In this document: one piece after another, positions 8,949 through 18,145 of the stretch
Layout of the letters: each line of letters begins with the position of its first letter
How positions within the stretch are numbered: the stretch's first letter is position 1
Source of the DNA: CAYFVR01 sp046541515
Lineage (GTDB): Bacteria > Desulfobacterota > Desulfobacteria > Desulfobacterales > Desulfococcaceae
NCBI GenBank assembly: GCA_046541515.1
Contig: JBKHDD010000014.1
Coordinates: forward strand, 1-53,484
Direction of reading: 5' to 3'
Length of the DNA stretch: 53,484 bases
Position numbers and translations under genes: made by a program
Notes under the pieces: model-generated
What the model was told of the DNA's origin: nothing
What the model saw: only the letters and a program-made list of their open reading frames with translations
Database searches by the model: none

Positions 8949-10888
8949 CAGGATGTCCTTTCGATCCAGCGTTCCCGCCACATTTGCCACGTCAGCAGCG
9001 CCCAGAGCCGATGGCCGTGGTCCCGATCGCCTCGACGATGGGCGCGCAGGAATCGACCCGCGGTCTCTGGATCCAGTTCCCCGGCCCGTTTCAGCCGCGC
9101 CGGGGCGAAATAGTCGGCCGCCAGTTCCGCCAGGTCGCCTCGAAGCCAGGCGTCCACCGGCACGGCGAAACCCATTTTGGGGCGCTCGAACAGCGCCGGA
9201 GGCAAATACCGCCCCAAGAGCCGACGAAGCAGGGCCTTGCCCACCCCGGCCCGGTAGTGGAGCCGCGAGGGCAGCCCGGCCGCGAAGCCGACCACCCGAT
9301 GGTCCAGCAACGGCACCCGGACCTCCAGCCCGGCGGCCATGCTGGCCCGGTCCACCTTGGCCAGCAAATCGTCGGGCAGATAGGTGACCCGGTCCGCGGC
9401 CATGAGTCGGGCGATGGTTCCCCCTTCGGATCTCAGCGCGGCCTCCCAGATGCCGCGCTCCACGGTCCGGCCGGTCAGGTCGAAAACGTCCGCCCGGGAC
9501 CAAAGCGAAACGGCGGAGCGATAGGCCGATTCCAGCGTGTCCGCCTGCAAGGCGCCGGCCAACTTGCGCCACTTTTCCGCCACGTTGGATACCCGCAGCG
9601 GCGGCGGCAGGCCGGGGGAAATCCGGCGGTACCGCTCCGCGACCGCGCCGGGGGGCACGGCGGCCATTTGCCGGCCGGCGCTCCGCCGGATGGATCGGGG
9701 AATCCAGCCGGCCAACGCCGCGGCGGAACGGATGCCGGCATACCGGGCGTACCCGGCGAAGAGTTCGTCCCCGCCGTCGCCGGAAAGGGCCACCGTGACC
9801 CGGGTCCGGGCCAGGGCGCTCACAAGAACGGTGGGAATGGCGGAGGCGTCGGCCAGCGGTTCGTCGTAGATCTCCGGCAGACGGGGAATCACCTCCAACG
9901 CGTCCCGGGCCGTCACCCGAAAAACGGTGTGATCGGTTCCCAGATACTCCGCCACCGAGGCGGCGTGGCCCGATTCGTCATAATCCGGCTCGGCGCGGTC
10001 CCCCGCGCCGAAGCCGATGGTGAAGGTCCGCACCGGACCCGACGCTCTCCGGGCCATGATCGCCGCGACCAGGGCGCTGTCGATTCCGCCGCTCAGCAGC
10101 GCCCCAAGGGGAACGTCGCCGACCAATCGATCCGAGACCGCCTGGTTCAGCAGCGCGTCCAGTTCCCGCAGCGCGGCCGCTTCGGAGATGGGACGGGGCG
10201 TGGCGGGCGCGGGGGGCGTCCACCAGCGGCGAATCCGAAGTTCGCCGCTCTTCCAGATGGCCAGATGGCCGGGCGGCAGCTTGAAGGTGTCCTCGAAGGC
10301 GGCCAGCGGGGCGGGAAGGTAGCCGTAGTGCAACAGCAGCGGAAGTGCGGTCGGGGCCGGACGCCGGACGAATCCGGGCAGGGCGACCAGCGCCTTCAGC
10401 TCCGAGGCGAAGCGCAGGCCGTTTCCCCGGCGATGGTAAAAGAGCGGTTTGACGCCCAGCCGGTCCCGGGCGAGGAAAAGGGCTCGGGCGCGGGCGTCCC
10501 AGACGCCCATGGCGAACATGCCGATAAGCCGCTCCAGGCAGTCGGCCCCCCACTCCCGCCAGGCGGCCAACAGGACCTCGGTGTCGCCCTCGCCCCGGAA
10601 GCCGTGGCCCTTGGAGGCCAGCTCTCGGCGCAGCGCCCGAAAGTTGTAGATCTCGCCGTTGTAGGTCAGCGCGAGATGGCCGTCCGCCGCGGCCATGGGT
10701 TGGCGGGCCGCGTCGGTGAGGTCCAGCACCGAAAGCCGCCGATGGCCGAGGCCGATCCCGGATTCGGGGTCCAGAAAAACCCCGGAGTCGTCCGGCCCCC
10801 GATGCGCCAGGGCGTCGACGGCCGTTCCCAGCGCCTGGGCCAGGTCTGGAAATTGGTCCGAATCCTGAAATCCGACGATGCCGCACAT
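8948..10888 (-). CDS. asnB: Asparagine synthase (glutamine-hydrolysing)
   Basis: 646 residues, normal length. The N-terminal class II glutaminase domain has the nucleophile Cys2 (MCGIVGF), HRGPDDSG and LTYNGEIYNFRALRREL. The synthetase domain has the PP-loop LLSGGIDSALVAA and ALSGDGGDELFAGY. In polysaccharide clusters such AsnB proteins may amidate a sugar carboxylate instead of, or as well as, making asparagine; that is inference. It starts 1 nt after the stop of the upstream glycosyltransferase and shares one base with the next gene. Confidence 0.93.
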   Translation of the reverse strand: MCGIVGFQDSDQFPDLAQALGTAVDALAHRGPDDSGVFLDPESGIGLGHRRLSVLDLTDAARQPMAAADGHLALTYNGEIYNFRALRRELASKGHGFRGEGDTEVLLAAWREWGADCLERLIGMFAMGVWDARARALFLARDRLGVKPLFYHRRGNGLRFASELKALVALPGFVRRPAPTALPLLLHYGYLPAPLAAFEDTFKLPPGHLAIWKSGELRIRRWWTPPAPATPRPISEAAALRELDALLNQAVSDRLVGDVPLGALLSGGIDSALVAAIMARRASGPVRTFTIGFGAGDRAEPDYDESGHAASVAEYLGTDHTVFRVTARDALEVIPRLPEIYDEPLADASAIPTVLVSALARTRVTVALSGDGGDELFAGYARYAGIRSAAALAGWIPRSIRRSAGRQMAAVPPGAVAERYRRISPGLPPPLRVSNVAEKWRKLAGALQADTLESAYRSAVSLWSRADVFDLTGRTVERGIWEAALRSEGGTIARLMAADRVTYLPDDLLAKVDRASMAAGLEVRVPLLDHRVVGFAAGLPSRLHYRAGVGKALLRRLLGRYLPPALFERPKMGFAVPVDAWLRGDLAELAADYFAPARLKRAGELDPETAGRFLRAHRRGDRDHGHRLWALLTWQMWRERWIERTS

Positions 10889-10889
10889 A

Positions 10890-11807
10890 TCAGCGTTTCA
10901 GCGCCCATCGAGGCCGCCGGACGGCGTACCGAAGTCCGGAAAAAGCCAAGGCCGGCACGGCGGAAAGGGTTCCCAACCGCCCCTTCCGCCAGAGCCGCCG
11001 GTAGGTGTCCCGTTCCGCCGCGGCCATTCGCGCGGGATCAATAGTCAGCCCGCCCGCGCCCAAATCTCGTTTAAAGGCGCCCGCCAGTTCCACATCCAAA
11101 AAAGTGATCCGGCGACCGGAAAGGGCGATTTCCAGCCAGAGCAGATAGTCCTCGGAACGCCGTTTGTCTTCGGCGAAGCGGAACGGCAACGATCGTCGCA
11201 ACATGACCGAGCGAGCCGGGAAAAGGTTGTGGGCCAGCAGGCGGACGGCGGAGATTCGTCGAGCCGGAGTTCGGGTCGATCCTGAAACCGATCGGGTTTT
11301 GCGGAGCGCCCTCGCGTTTCCGGGCGGATTTCGCGGACCAACCTCCCGGCCAAAATGGCCGCTTCGATGGCCCGAAAGGGCAACGCGGGGGTTTTCCAAC
11401 ATAAATGCCGCCTGCGTCATAAGTTTGGCCGGACGCCAGACGTCGTCCGCGTCCAGAAAGGCGAGCAAGGGCTGGGTCGCGGCGTCCCACCCGGCGTTTC
11501 GGGCCGCGCCCGGGCCGCGATTGACCCGGAACCGCAGAACGCGAATCCAGCCCCGATCCGCCGGATCGCCCTCCCCTGCCCGCAACCGGTTCAACAGGTC
11601 CAGCGTTTCGTCGTCGCTGGCGTCGTCCACCAAAATCAATTCCGCCGGCCGCCACGTCTGCCTGCGAACCGAATCCACCGCCCGGCAAATCGTTTCCGCC
11701 GCGTTGAAGCAGGGAATGATGACGCCGACGGGGGCAGGCCAGGCCGACGGCGGAGTGAAGAACGGAGGCCGGAAAACAGAATTTTGAAGGCGGGAGTCAG
11801 GATCCAT
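10890..11807 (-). CDS. Glycosyltransferase family 2
   Basis: 305 residues. GT-A fold: VGVIIPCFNAAETICRAVDS, the nucleotide-binding DDASDD, then GPGAARNAGWDAA and metal-binding FLDADDVW. A later segment, RSEDYLLWLEIALSG, is typical of O-antigen sugar transferases. The C terminus is basic and probably membrane-associated. I set the start at ATG 11807 because it leaves a short clean gap to the upstream gene; an in-frame start at 11864 would overlap that gene by 28 nt. The donor and acceptor sugars cannot be predicted. Confidence 0.87.
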   Translation of the reverse strand: MDPDSRLQNSVFRPPFFTPPSAWPAPVGVIIPCFNAAETICRAVDSVRRQTWRPAELILVDDASDDETLDLLNRLRAGEGDPADRGWIRVLRFRVNRGPGAARNAGWDAATQPLLAFLDADDVWRPAKLMTQAAFMLENPRVALSGHRSGHFGREVGPRNPPGNARALRKTRSVSGSTRTPARRISAVRLLAHNLFPARSVMLRRSLPFRFAEDKRRSEDYLLWLEIALSGRRITFLDVELAGAFKRDLGAGGLTIDPARMAAAERDTYRRLWRKGRLGTLSAVPALAFSGLRYAVRRPRWALKR

Positions 11808-11836
11808 AGGCCGGAAACTCCCCCCCCTCTCTCCAT

Positions 11837-13024
11837 TCACTCCCAAAACATCCGCCCCGGCCATCCGCCGGCCGAAAAGGTCCGGGAACCGGCCAGCCGC
11901 CAGCTGATTTCAAAAACAAGCCGTCGAGCCGCACGGGGTCCCCGTTCGGGTCCGAAGGCGGCCGTTCCGGCCCGGATGAGCGCTCGCCGCAGCAATCGTA
12001 GCGCGGTCGTCAGCCTATGTCGCCCGAGCGCCGCTGTCAATTGGATTTCCTCTGGCCGGGGGTGGGAGGGCCGGTTGCCGGCGGCCCGTCTCGCGAAACG
12101 AAGGACCTCTTCAAGGCGATGCTCGTAAGTGTGCTCCCGGCGGGTGCGTTGATGCCCGGCCCGGGCGATGGCGTCCCGCTCGGCCGGACGGTCCAGAAAA
12201 TGGCGAATCCGCCCCGCCAGTTCCAAAGAATTCCGGAACACCGCCACCTCCTCTCCGGGCCGGTACCAACGTTCCAGACCCGGCGCGTCCTCGGTGAGCA
12301 GGAAACCGCCCGCGCCGGGCACCTCGAAGGTCCTCGCCTTCAATTGACGGCCGCCCCGGGCGGTGGAGAAATTCAAGCTGATGGCCGAATCCCGGATGAT
12401 TCCCGAAATGGATTCGAACGGCACCGGCCCGGCGGGCCAGCCGTGGCCGAAGCAGGCCACCGGAATCCCGGCCTTTTTCAACGCGGCGATCCGAGATTTT
12501 CGATCGGGATTTGCGGTGCCGACAAAGCTGACCGGATACCGGCATTCGGCGGCGGGCCGGGGCGAACAAAGGGCGTCCGATGGCGCGGCCCATTGGGTCG
12601 GCAAAACGTTCCGGATGCCGTGGGCGTGGTACCGGGGAAGGACCGATGGATAAGTGGTGGTCATGGCGTCGTAGGCCGGTCCGATGAAACGGGAGACTTC
12701 GCGGAATTTCCAGGAGTCGTCGGTGGTCCAGCAGACCGCGGCGGCGTGGCCCAGGGCGCGGATGGCCAAGAGGGTTTCGATCCAGATTTCGTACTGAAGC
12801 TGGACGGTCAGCAGGACGTCGGGCCGGTCCTCCCGCACCCGGGCCAGCAGTCGCCGGTTGAGTTCCGCGAAGCCGCCGGGATAGATTCGACGGTTCCAGA
12901 GTTCAAAATGGGCGACCTCATGACCCAACCGTTCCAGCGCGGGAAAAAAGGCGGCGTATTCGGTGGACAGGCCCCGGGCCGGGTCGCCGTACTGATGTTG
13001 ACCGACCGCCAGCAGAACCTTCAT
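11837..13024 (-). CDS. CgeB-like glycosyltransferase
   Basis: 395 residues, GT-B type. It opens MKVLLAVGQHQYGD and contains YPVSFVGTANPDRKSRIAAL, the marker of the CgeB/glycosyl transferases group 1 set. It then shows LNFSTARGGRQLKARTFEVP and GGFLLTEDAPGLERWYRPG, the usual nucleotide-sugar binding region. The start ATG 13024 overlaps the flippase stop by ATGA. A long in-frame upstream extension is only a shadow of the flippase gene. Probably adds a sugar to the surface glycan in the cytoplasm. Confidence 0.85.
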   Translation of the reverse strand: MKVLLAVGQHQYGDPARGLSTEYAAFFPALERLGHEVAHFELWNRRIYPGGFAELNRRLLARVREDRPDVLLTVQLQYEIWIETLLAIRALGHAAAVCWTTDDSWKFREVSRFIGPAYDAMTTTYPSVLPRYHAHGIRNVLPTQWAAPSDALCSPRPAAECRYPVSFVGTANPDRKSRIAALKKAGIPVACFGHGWPAGPVPFESISGIIRDSAISLNFSTARGGRQLKARTFEVPGAGGFLLTEDAPGLERWYRPGEEVAVFRNSLELAGRIRHFLDRPAERDAIARAGHQRTRREHTYEHRLEEVLRFARRAAGNRPSHPRPEEIQLTAALGRHRLTTALRLLRRALIRAGTAAFGPERGPRAARRLVFEISWRLAGSRTFSAGGWPGRMFWE

Positions 13025-14544
13025 CCGCCCTTCCCCACCGCCGACGCGACCTTGAACAGACCCCGATCCCCGAATGCCGCCTCCATCAGCCCGATCACCG
13101 CCACCGTTCCCAGCGCGTAACATCCGAACGCGGCGAAAAAACTCGGAAGATTTTCCAATCGAAAGAAGCGGCGGCAGGCCCATCCGACCAACAGCAAGGC
13201 GCAAAGGGCCGGCAGGGCGCCGCGTCCCACTTCCGCCGCCCAGCTTCGCCAGCTCCGGCTCACCAGCCGAAGCGCGGCGGTCCGGTAAAACCAGGTCAAT
13301 CCGAAGAGCTGCACCGCCAACATGGCCACCAGCGGGGCGACCACGTCCAGCGCGGGAAAAAGGGCCAAAGTCAGCAACACCTTCAAGCCCAGGTCCAGGA
13401 ACTGGGCCTTGATCAGATTCCCCAGCCGGGCCAAGGCGTAATGAAGCACCACGTCGTGCCGGTTCACCACCTGAAAAAAAAGGACGGCGCCGGCCAGGCT
13501 CCACAGCCACTGCGTTTCCGGACGGTATTCCGCCCCGACCCACAGTTCCACCATCCGGGACCCGAACAAGGCGTAGGCCAGGCCGGCGGACAGCCCGAGG
13601 CAGTGCTGAATTCGGCTGGTGCAAAGGAAGAGGCGGGCGGTCTTGCCCTGCGCCCCGCCGGTCCGCAGCCGAGTGAACCAGGGGCTCAAAATCTCGCTGA
13701 TCCGTCCCAGCGCCACGCCGGCCACCTCCGGAATCTTCCAGATAACCAGAAAGGCCGACACCGCTTCCGGCCCCAGCGCCGCGCCGACGAGCAGAACGTC
13801 TCCGTAAATCAAACCGAACTGGGCCAGTCCGAAAACGAAATAATCCCTTCCCTTAGCCACCAGCATCTGGTGCAACAGCCCCCAATCGGGGCGGCGCCAT
13901 CGAAACGGCCCCAACCGGCCCGTCCGCCGCAGATGGAGCCGCGCGGCGATGGAGGCCACCGCCGCGCCCGCCGCGTTGGCGATCATGAGAAAATCCAGTC
14001 GGGGTCGTTCCACCACCCAGACCAGCAACAGAAGAACGAAGACGCTCTGGGAAATCACCCGGTAGACGTTGGCCCAGCCTTGCTCCAAACGAGCGGTGTA
14101 CAGCGCCAGATCGGCCTGGTGAAGATAGGTCAGCCAGACGTAAAGTCCCAAATAAAAGGCCGCCGGGCGGACTTGGGCCAGCGTTTCCGTCCCGGCCGAT
14201 TCCAGCCAGAGCCGGCCGGCGAGGGCGCCCCAGATCACAATTCCCGCCATGACGGCGGTGGCGTAGAGGCCGTAGGAGAGGAAGACCACCCAATGGACCT
14301 GGTCCACCGGGGGCCGCCGGCCGTCCGGCCGGGCGTCCGAGGAGGCCAGCACGAAAACCCCCGCCCCCGCCAGCCAGCCAATGCCGATGGCCACGAAATT
14401 GGAAATGTTCATGAAGAGATAATAGAGGCCGGTCAGCCCCGGTCCCAGATGGTGGAGCAGAAAGGGCATGAGGAAAACCTGAACCGCCATGGAGACGGCG
14501 AGGCCGAGATAGTTGGTCAACAGGCCGGCGAGGTATTGGATCAT
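13021..14544 (-). CDS. Polysaccharide flippase (Wzx/MATE-like)
   Basis: 507 residues with about 12-14 hydrophobic helices throughout. It opens with LTNYLGLAVSMAVQVFLMPF, the typical first helix of the PST/Wzx flippases, followed by LYYLFMNISNFVAIGIGWL. Such proteins move undecaprenyl-linked oligosaccharides across the inner membrane. Finding one in the same operon as an ABC-type exporter (wzm/wzt) is unusual, and no Wzy polymerase is evident. It overlaps the next gene by ATGA and lies 39 nt after the fused glycosyltransferase. Confidence 0.87.
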   Translation of the reverse strand: MIQYLAGLLTNYLGLAVSMAVQVFLMPFLLHHLGPGLTGLYYLFMNISNFVAIGIGWLAGAGVFVLASSDARPDGRRPPVDQVHWVVFLSYGLYATAVMAGIVIWGALAGRLWLESAGTETLAQVRPAAFYLGLYVWLTYLHQADLALYTARLEQGWANVYRVISQSVFVLLLLVWVVERPRLDFLMIANAAGAAVASIAARLHLRRTGRLGPFRWRRPDWGLLHQMLVAKGRDYFVFGLAQFGLIYGDVLLVGAALGPEAVSAFLVIWKIPEVAGVALGRISEILSPWFTRLRTGGAQGKTARLFLCTSRIQHCLGLSAGLAYALFGSRMVELWVGAEYRPETQWLWSLAGAVLFFQVVNRHDVVLHYALARLGNLIKAQFLDLGLKVLLTLALFPALDVVAPLVAMLAVQLFGLTWFYRTAALRLVSRSWRSWAAEVGRGALPALCALLLVGWACRRFFRLENLPSFFAAFGCYALGTVAVIGLMEAAFGDRGLFKVASAVGKGG

Positions 14545-14583
14545 GGCGGGAGGGGGTGGCTCAACCGGTGGAATGTGGGGGCG

Positions 14584-17013
14584 CTACCCGCGGCATTCGC
14601 GTTCCCGCAGGAGTTGCCGATAGAGGTTTTCCGTATCCCGCAGCAGCCGATCCGCCCCGTAGCGCCGTTCCACGTAACGCCGTGCGGCGGAAACCCGACG
14701 CGCCCGGGGCTCCGGCGATTCCCGGAGAAGAAACTCCAGGCCGGCGACAAAGCCGTCCCGGTCTTTCGGCCGGCAGACCAGCCCCCGGGGGCGAATCGCC
14801 GGTCGTCCGCGGGAAGGGCCGGGCGAAGCGACGCCCAGCAGATCGCGGACGCCGCCCACCGCCGTGGCCAGCACCGGGACTTCCGCCGCCATGGCCTCGA
14901 TCAGGGAAACCGGCGTCCCCTCGTTGACGGAAGTCAGGCCAAGGATGTCCAAATCGGCGTAGACGGACGGGACGTCCCGCTCCCACCCGAGAAAACGCAC
15001 TTGGTCCCGCAATCCAAGGGTTTCGGTCTGCCGTTGCAGCTTTTCCCGCAATTCCCCGTCGCCAATCATCACGAACACCACCGAAAGGCCGGGATTACGC
15101 CGGCAAAAAGCGGCCGCCGCTTCCAGAAAGAGCCGATGGTCTTTCACCGGCACCAACCGACCGACGGCGCCGATTAAAACGGTTTCATCCGAGACGCCAA
15201 GCCGCTTGCGGAAGCGGCCTTTTCGTTCCGCCGCCCGAAGAAACGGCTCCAAGTGGAATCCCAGCGGGATGGTCCGGACCTTTTCGGCCGGCGCAATCCG
15301 AAACCGCTCCACCAAATCCCGCCGCTGGCTTTCGCTGATGGCCACGATCGCCGAGGAATGTTTCGCCAGGGCCCGCTCGATGTTCACGAACAGCCAGGAA
15401 TACAGCCGGCTGAAATATCCTTCGAAAACGTGGCCGTGGAAGGTGTGGATGGCGAGGATGCGTTCCCCCCGGAACCGATTGAAAAAAAAAGCGGCGACGC
15501 GAGCGCTGGTTCCCGCCTTGGCGGTATGGGTGTGAACGATATCGGGCCGCTCCCGTCCCATCATCCGATACAATTCAAAAAAGGCCAGCAAATCGGCCAA
15601 GGGGCTGATTTCACGTTGGAGAGTTCGGACCACCACGGGCTGGACGGGGGCGTTTTCGAAAAGGTAATCCATGCTTCCCTCCGCAGAGGAAATGCGACCG
15701 GTCACCAGCACGGTCCGAAACCGCCGAGGGTCCAGCCCCTGGGACAGCAACCGCACGTGAATGGCCGGCCCGCCGATATTGAGCCGGGAAATGGCCCGGA
15801 GCACCGTCGCCGGTTCACGAACCGGGGTTGCCGGTGGAGGCGGGGAGGGTTTGGAAATTGAGACGGGGACCGAAAAAATGCCGGACGGAGCCTCTTGGTT
15901 AAGAACCTCCCGGTAGATGGAAAGAGTTTGCTCCGTCATCCGGTCCGAGGTAAAATCGGACAGAACCCGTTGGCGGCCCGCAACCCCGAAAGCCGTCCGT
16001 TTTTCCGGGTGGTCCAGTAAATGGCGGATGGCGCCGGCCAGCCTTCGGGGGTCGTCCGGGGGGACCACCCATCCGGTTTTGCCATGCTGATTGACGAAGG
16101 TCGTGCCGGTGCCGATGGCGGTGGAAACCAGCGCCCTGCCGCAGGCCATGGCTTCCAGTTGAACAATCCCGAAGGCTTCGCTCCGTTGAACCGAAGGCAG
16201 CACGAACACATCGCAGGCATGGAGGAACTGAACCACCTCCCAATCGGTACGCTCGCCCAGAAACACCACCCGGTCCGGATGGGCCATTTCCCGGGTCCGG
16301 TTCCGCAAGAAAGCTTCCAGCGGACCCGCGCCGATCAAAAGCAAACAGCCGTCTACCCGCTCCATGGCGTCGATTAAAACGTGAAGTCCCTTGTAATACC
16401 GGAATCGTCCGATAAAAAGGACCAGACGATTTCCATATCGTCGCCGAATGGCCTTGATTTCTCGCTCGTTCCGCTTTTCCGGACCAAATCGGTCCAGGTC
16501 CACTCCCAATGGGACCACTCGGGTCTTGTGGCGAAAATCCCGAAGAAGACGAGAGGAACGCCGATATTCCGGGGAAGTGGCGATAATGGCGTCTGCCCGC
16601 CTTAGAAAAGTCCGCAAAAACGGCTCGTAGCATTTTCCCAGAAACGCCTGGCGGACGATATCGCTGTGATAGGTCACCACCACCGGATGGCGCAATCGAG
16701 TCAGCAGATAAGACAGTTCCGCGGTGGGGTTCGGAAAATGAAAATGGAGGAGGTCGGCGGCGGGTGCGCACCGTTTTAGCCAAGAAGCGAAGGACGGATT
16801 GATGGGGGCCGACGTAAACCGGCCGACCTGGGGTACGCGGGTGACTGGGATGCCTTCGATTTCCTCCTGGGAACATCGAAACCGGGTGTTGGAAACCAGC
16901 ATCTCAACGTCAACGCCCCGCCGCCGAAGCCCGCGGGCCAGCACGTTCATATGGCCTTCGATGCCGCCCCTTACGGGAGGATAGTAATCCTTGTAGACGT
17001 GGAGAACCTTCAT
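14584..17013 (-). CDS. Tandem GT4-GT4 glycosyltransferase fusion
   Basis: 809 residues, twice the usual size. Residues 1-385 are a full GT4 enzyme (MKVLHVYKDYYPPVRGGIEG; LFIGRFRYYKGLHVLIDAM; donor site RSEAFGIVQLEAMACG). A proline-rich linker of about 40 residues (SKPSPPPPATPVREPATV) follows. Residues about 430-809 are a second GT4 enzyme (LNIGGPAIHVRLLSQGLDP; GRLVPVKDHRLFLEAA; donor site VNEGTPVSLIEAMAAEVP). Both carry the E-x7-E donor-binding pattern or a close variant, so both may be active and add two consecutive sugars. The start ATG 17013 overlaps the upstream gene by ATGA; the earlier in-frame codons are the shadow of that gene. Confidence 0.88.
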   Translation of the reverse strand: MKVLHVYKDYYPPVRGGIEGHMNVLARGLRRRGVDVEMLVSNTRFRCSQEEIEGIPVTRVPQVGRFTSAPINPSFASWLKRCAPAADLLHFHFPNPTAELSYLLTRLRHPVVVTYHSDIVRQAFLGKCYEPFLRTFLRRADAIIATSPEYRRSSRLLRDFRHKTRVVPLGVDLDRFGPEKRNEREIKAIRRRYGNRLVLFIGRFRYYKGLHVLIDAMERVDGCLLLIGAGPLEAFLRNRTREMAHPDRVVFLGERTDWEVVQFLHACDVFVLPSVQRSEAFGIVQLEAMACGRALVSTAIGTGTTFVNQHGKTGWVVPPDDPRRLAGAIRHLLDHPEKRTAFGVAGRQRVLSDFTSDRMTEQTLSIYREVLNQEAPSGIFSVPVSISKPSPPPPATPVREPATVLRAISRLNIGGPAIHVRLLSQGLDPRRFRTVLVTGRISSAEGSMDYLFENAPVQPVVVRTLQREISPLADLLAFFELYRMMGRERPDIVHTHTAKAGTSARVAAFFFNRFRGERILAIHTFHGHVFEGYFSRLYSWLFVNIERALAKHSSAIVAISESQRRDLVERFRIAPAEKVRTIPLGFHLEPFLRAAERKGRFRKRLGVSDETVLIGAVGRLVPVKDHRLFLEAAAAFCRRNPGLSVVFVMIGDGELREKLQRQTETLGLRDQVRFLGWERDVPSVYADLDILGLTSVNEGTPVSLIEAMAAEVPVLATAVGGVRDLLGVASPGPSRGRPAIRPRGLVCRPKDRDGFVAGLEFLLRESPEPRARRVSAARRYVERRYGADRLLRDTENLYRQLLRERECRG

Positions 17014-18119
17014 TCTCGGGTCGCCTTTCGCCCCGCCGTTTCGTGGAAAAGGGCGAGCATCCGGGCGGCGGATCGATCCCAGGAAAAATCCTCGGCACGA
17101 TTCCATCCCAGACGAGCATACCGTTCTCGTTCCGACGAGTTCAGCAGCCGTTCCATCGCCCTCCGAATCGAATCGATCCGGAAGGGATCCACCGTCAGCG
17201 CGGCCCGCCCGCCCACCTCGGGCATGGACGAACGATCCGACGTGATCACGGGCGTTCCCAAGGACATGGCTTCCAGAATGGGAAACCCGAATCCTTCGTA
17301 CAGCGAGGGGAAAACGAGCGCGACCGCATTCCGATAGAGAGCCGGCAACGCCGACCGGGGAACGTATCCCAACGCATGAATCCGACGCGTTTCGCCGGGG
17401 GATTCCCGAAGCGACGCGTTCAGGGTCCGGCGCTTCCACCCCCCGCCCCCGACGACGGCCAGATGCACCGGCTTTCCTCCGGTTTCCATTCCCCGTAATG
17501 CCTCGATCACCCGAGCCAGATTTTTCCGGGGCTCCAGCGTACCGACGGCCAGAAAATAGGGAACGGGGGGAAGAGCGACGTTTCGCGTTTCCGCGGGAAA
17601 GGCGGGAATCCCGGGAGAAACGGTTCGGACCTTCCCTCTGGTTCGGGGATAAAAGCGCAACAATTCCCTTTCCGTGGCCCGGGAAACCGTCGTCACCCGG
17701 TCGGCCCGGCGGAGGGAGGGTCCCATAAGAAGCCGTTCCAGCAACAGGTTGGGAATGGACATGGTGCCGGGATGACGCCGATGCACCAGGTCGTGAACGG
17801 TCACCAGCGACGCCGTCCGGCGGGGAAGGCCGAGCGGGAGATGGTGCCGGGGGGCCCAGAACAGGTCCAGGTCAAGACGCCGGACATGACGAGGAACGGC
17901 GGTTTGGAACCAAGCGTTGGCTTGCAAGCGCCTCTTTCGGCCGCCATGAACAACGCGCCAGCGGCTGTTGAAAACGGGGAAACCCGGCGATTGATGGCAA
18001 AACAAAAAATAACGGTTTTCGGCGTCTTTTCGCTGAAGCGTTTCGAGGAAACCGAGAAGATATCGACCAATCCCGGTCAGCGGGGGCAGAAGTGGTCGGG
18101 CGTCAATACCAATCAACAT
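17010..18119 (-). CDS. Glycosyltransferase family 4
   Basis: 369 residues, mannosyltransferase-like GT4. N terminus IGIDARPLLPPLTGIGRYL; acceptor-side VTVHDLVHRRHPGTMS; YFLAVGTLEPRKNLARVIEA at the start of the donor domain; FPSLYEGFGFPILEAMSLG with the E-x7-E donor site; and VITSDRSSMPEVGG. Close in pattern to WbaZ/WbdB-type enzymes that extend O-chains. It lies 26 nt after the AT-rich GT2-GtrA gene, at the boundary where composition returns to high GC. Confidence 0.9.
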   Translation of the reverse strand: MLIGIDARPLLPPLTGIGRYLLGFLETLQRKDAENRYFLFCHQSPGFPVFNSRWRVVHGGRKRRLQANAWFQTAVPRHVRRLDLDLFWAPRHHLPLGLPRRTASLVTVHDLVHRRHPGTMSIPNLLLERLLMGPSLRRADRVTTVSRATERELLRFYPRTRGKVRTVSPGIPAFPAETRNVALPPVPYFLAVGTLEPRKNLARVIEALRGMETGGKPVHLAVVGGGGWKRRTLNASLRESPGETRRIHALGYVPRSALPALYRNAVALVFPSLYEGFGFPILEAMSLGTPVITSDRSSMPEVGGRAALTVDPFRIDSIRRAMERLLNSSERERYARLGWNRAEDFSWDRSAARMLALFHETAGRKATRE

Positions 18120-18145
18120 TTAAATCCCAAACCAACAATTGAAAT

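Noticed and set aside
8936..11044. 702-codon plus-strand open frame opposite asnB
   Set aside because: Antisense shadow; asnB motifs on the other strand are complete.
11045..11383. Possible frameshift in the middle of the GT2 at 10890-11807, where the sequence turns Arg-rich
   Set aside because: The motifs after the stretch (ARRIS...LL..N...VMLRR, RSEDYLLWL) return in the same frame as the N-terminal domain, so the gene is intact.
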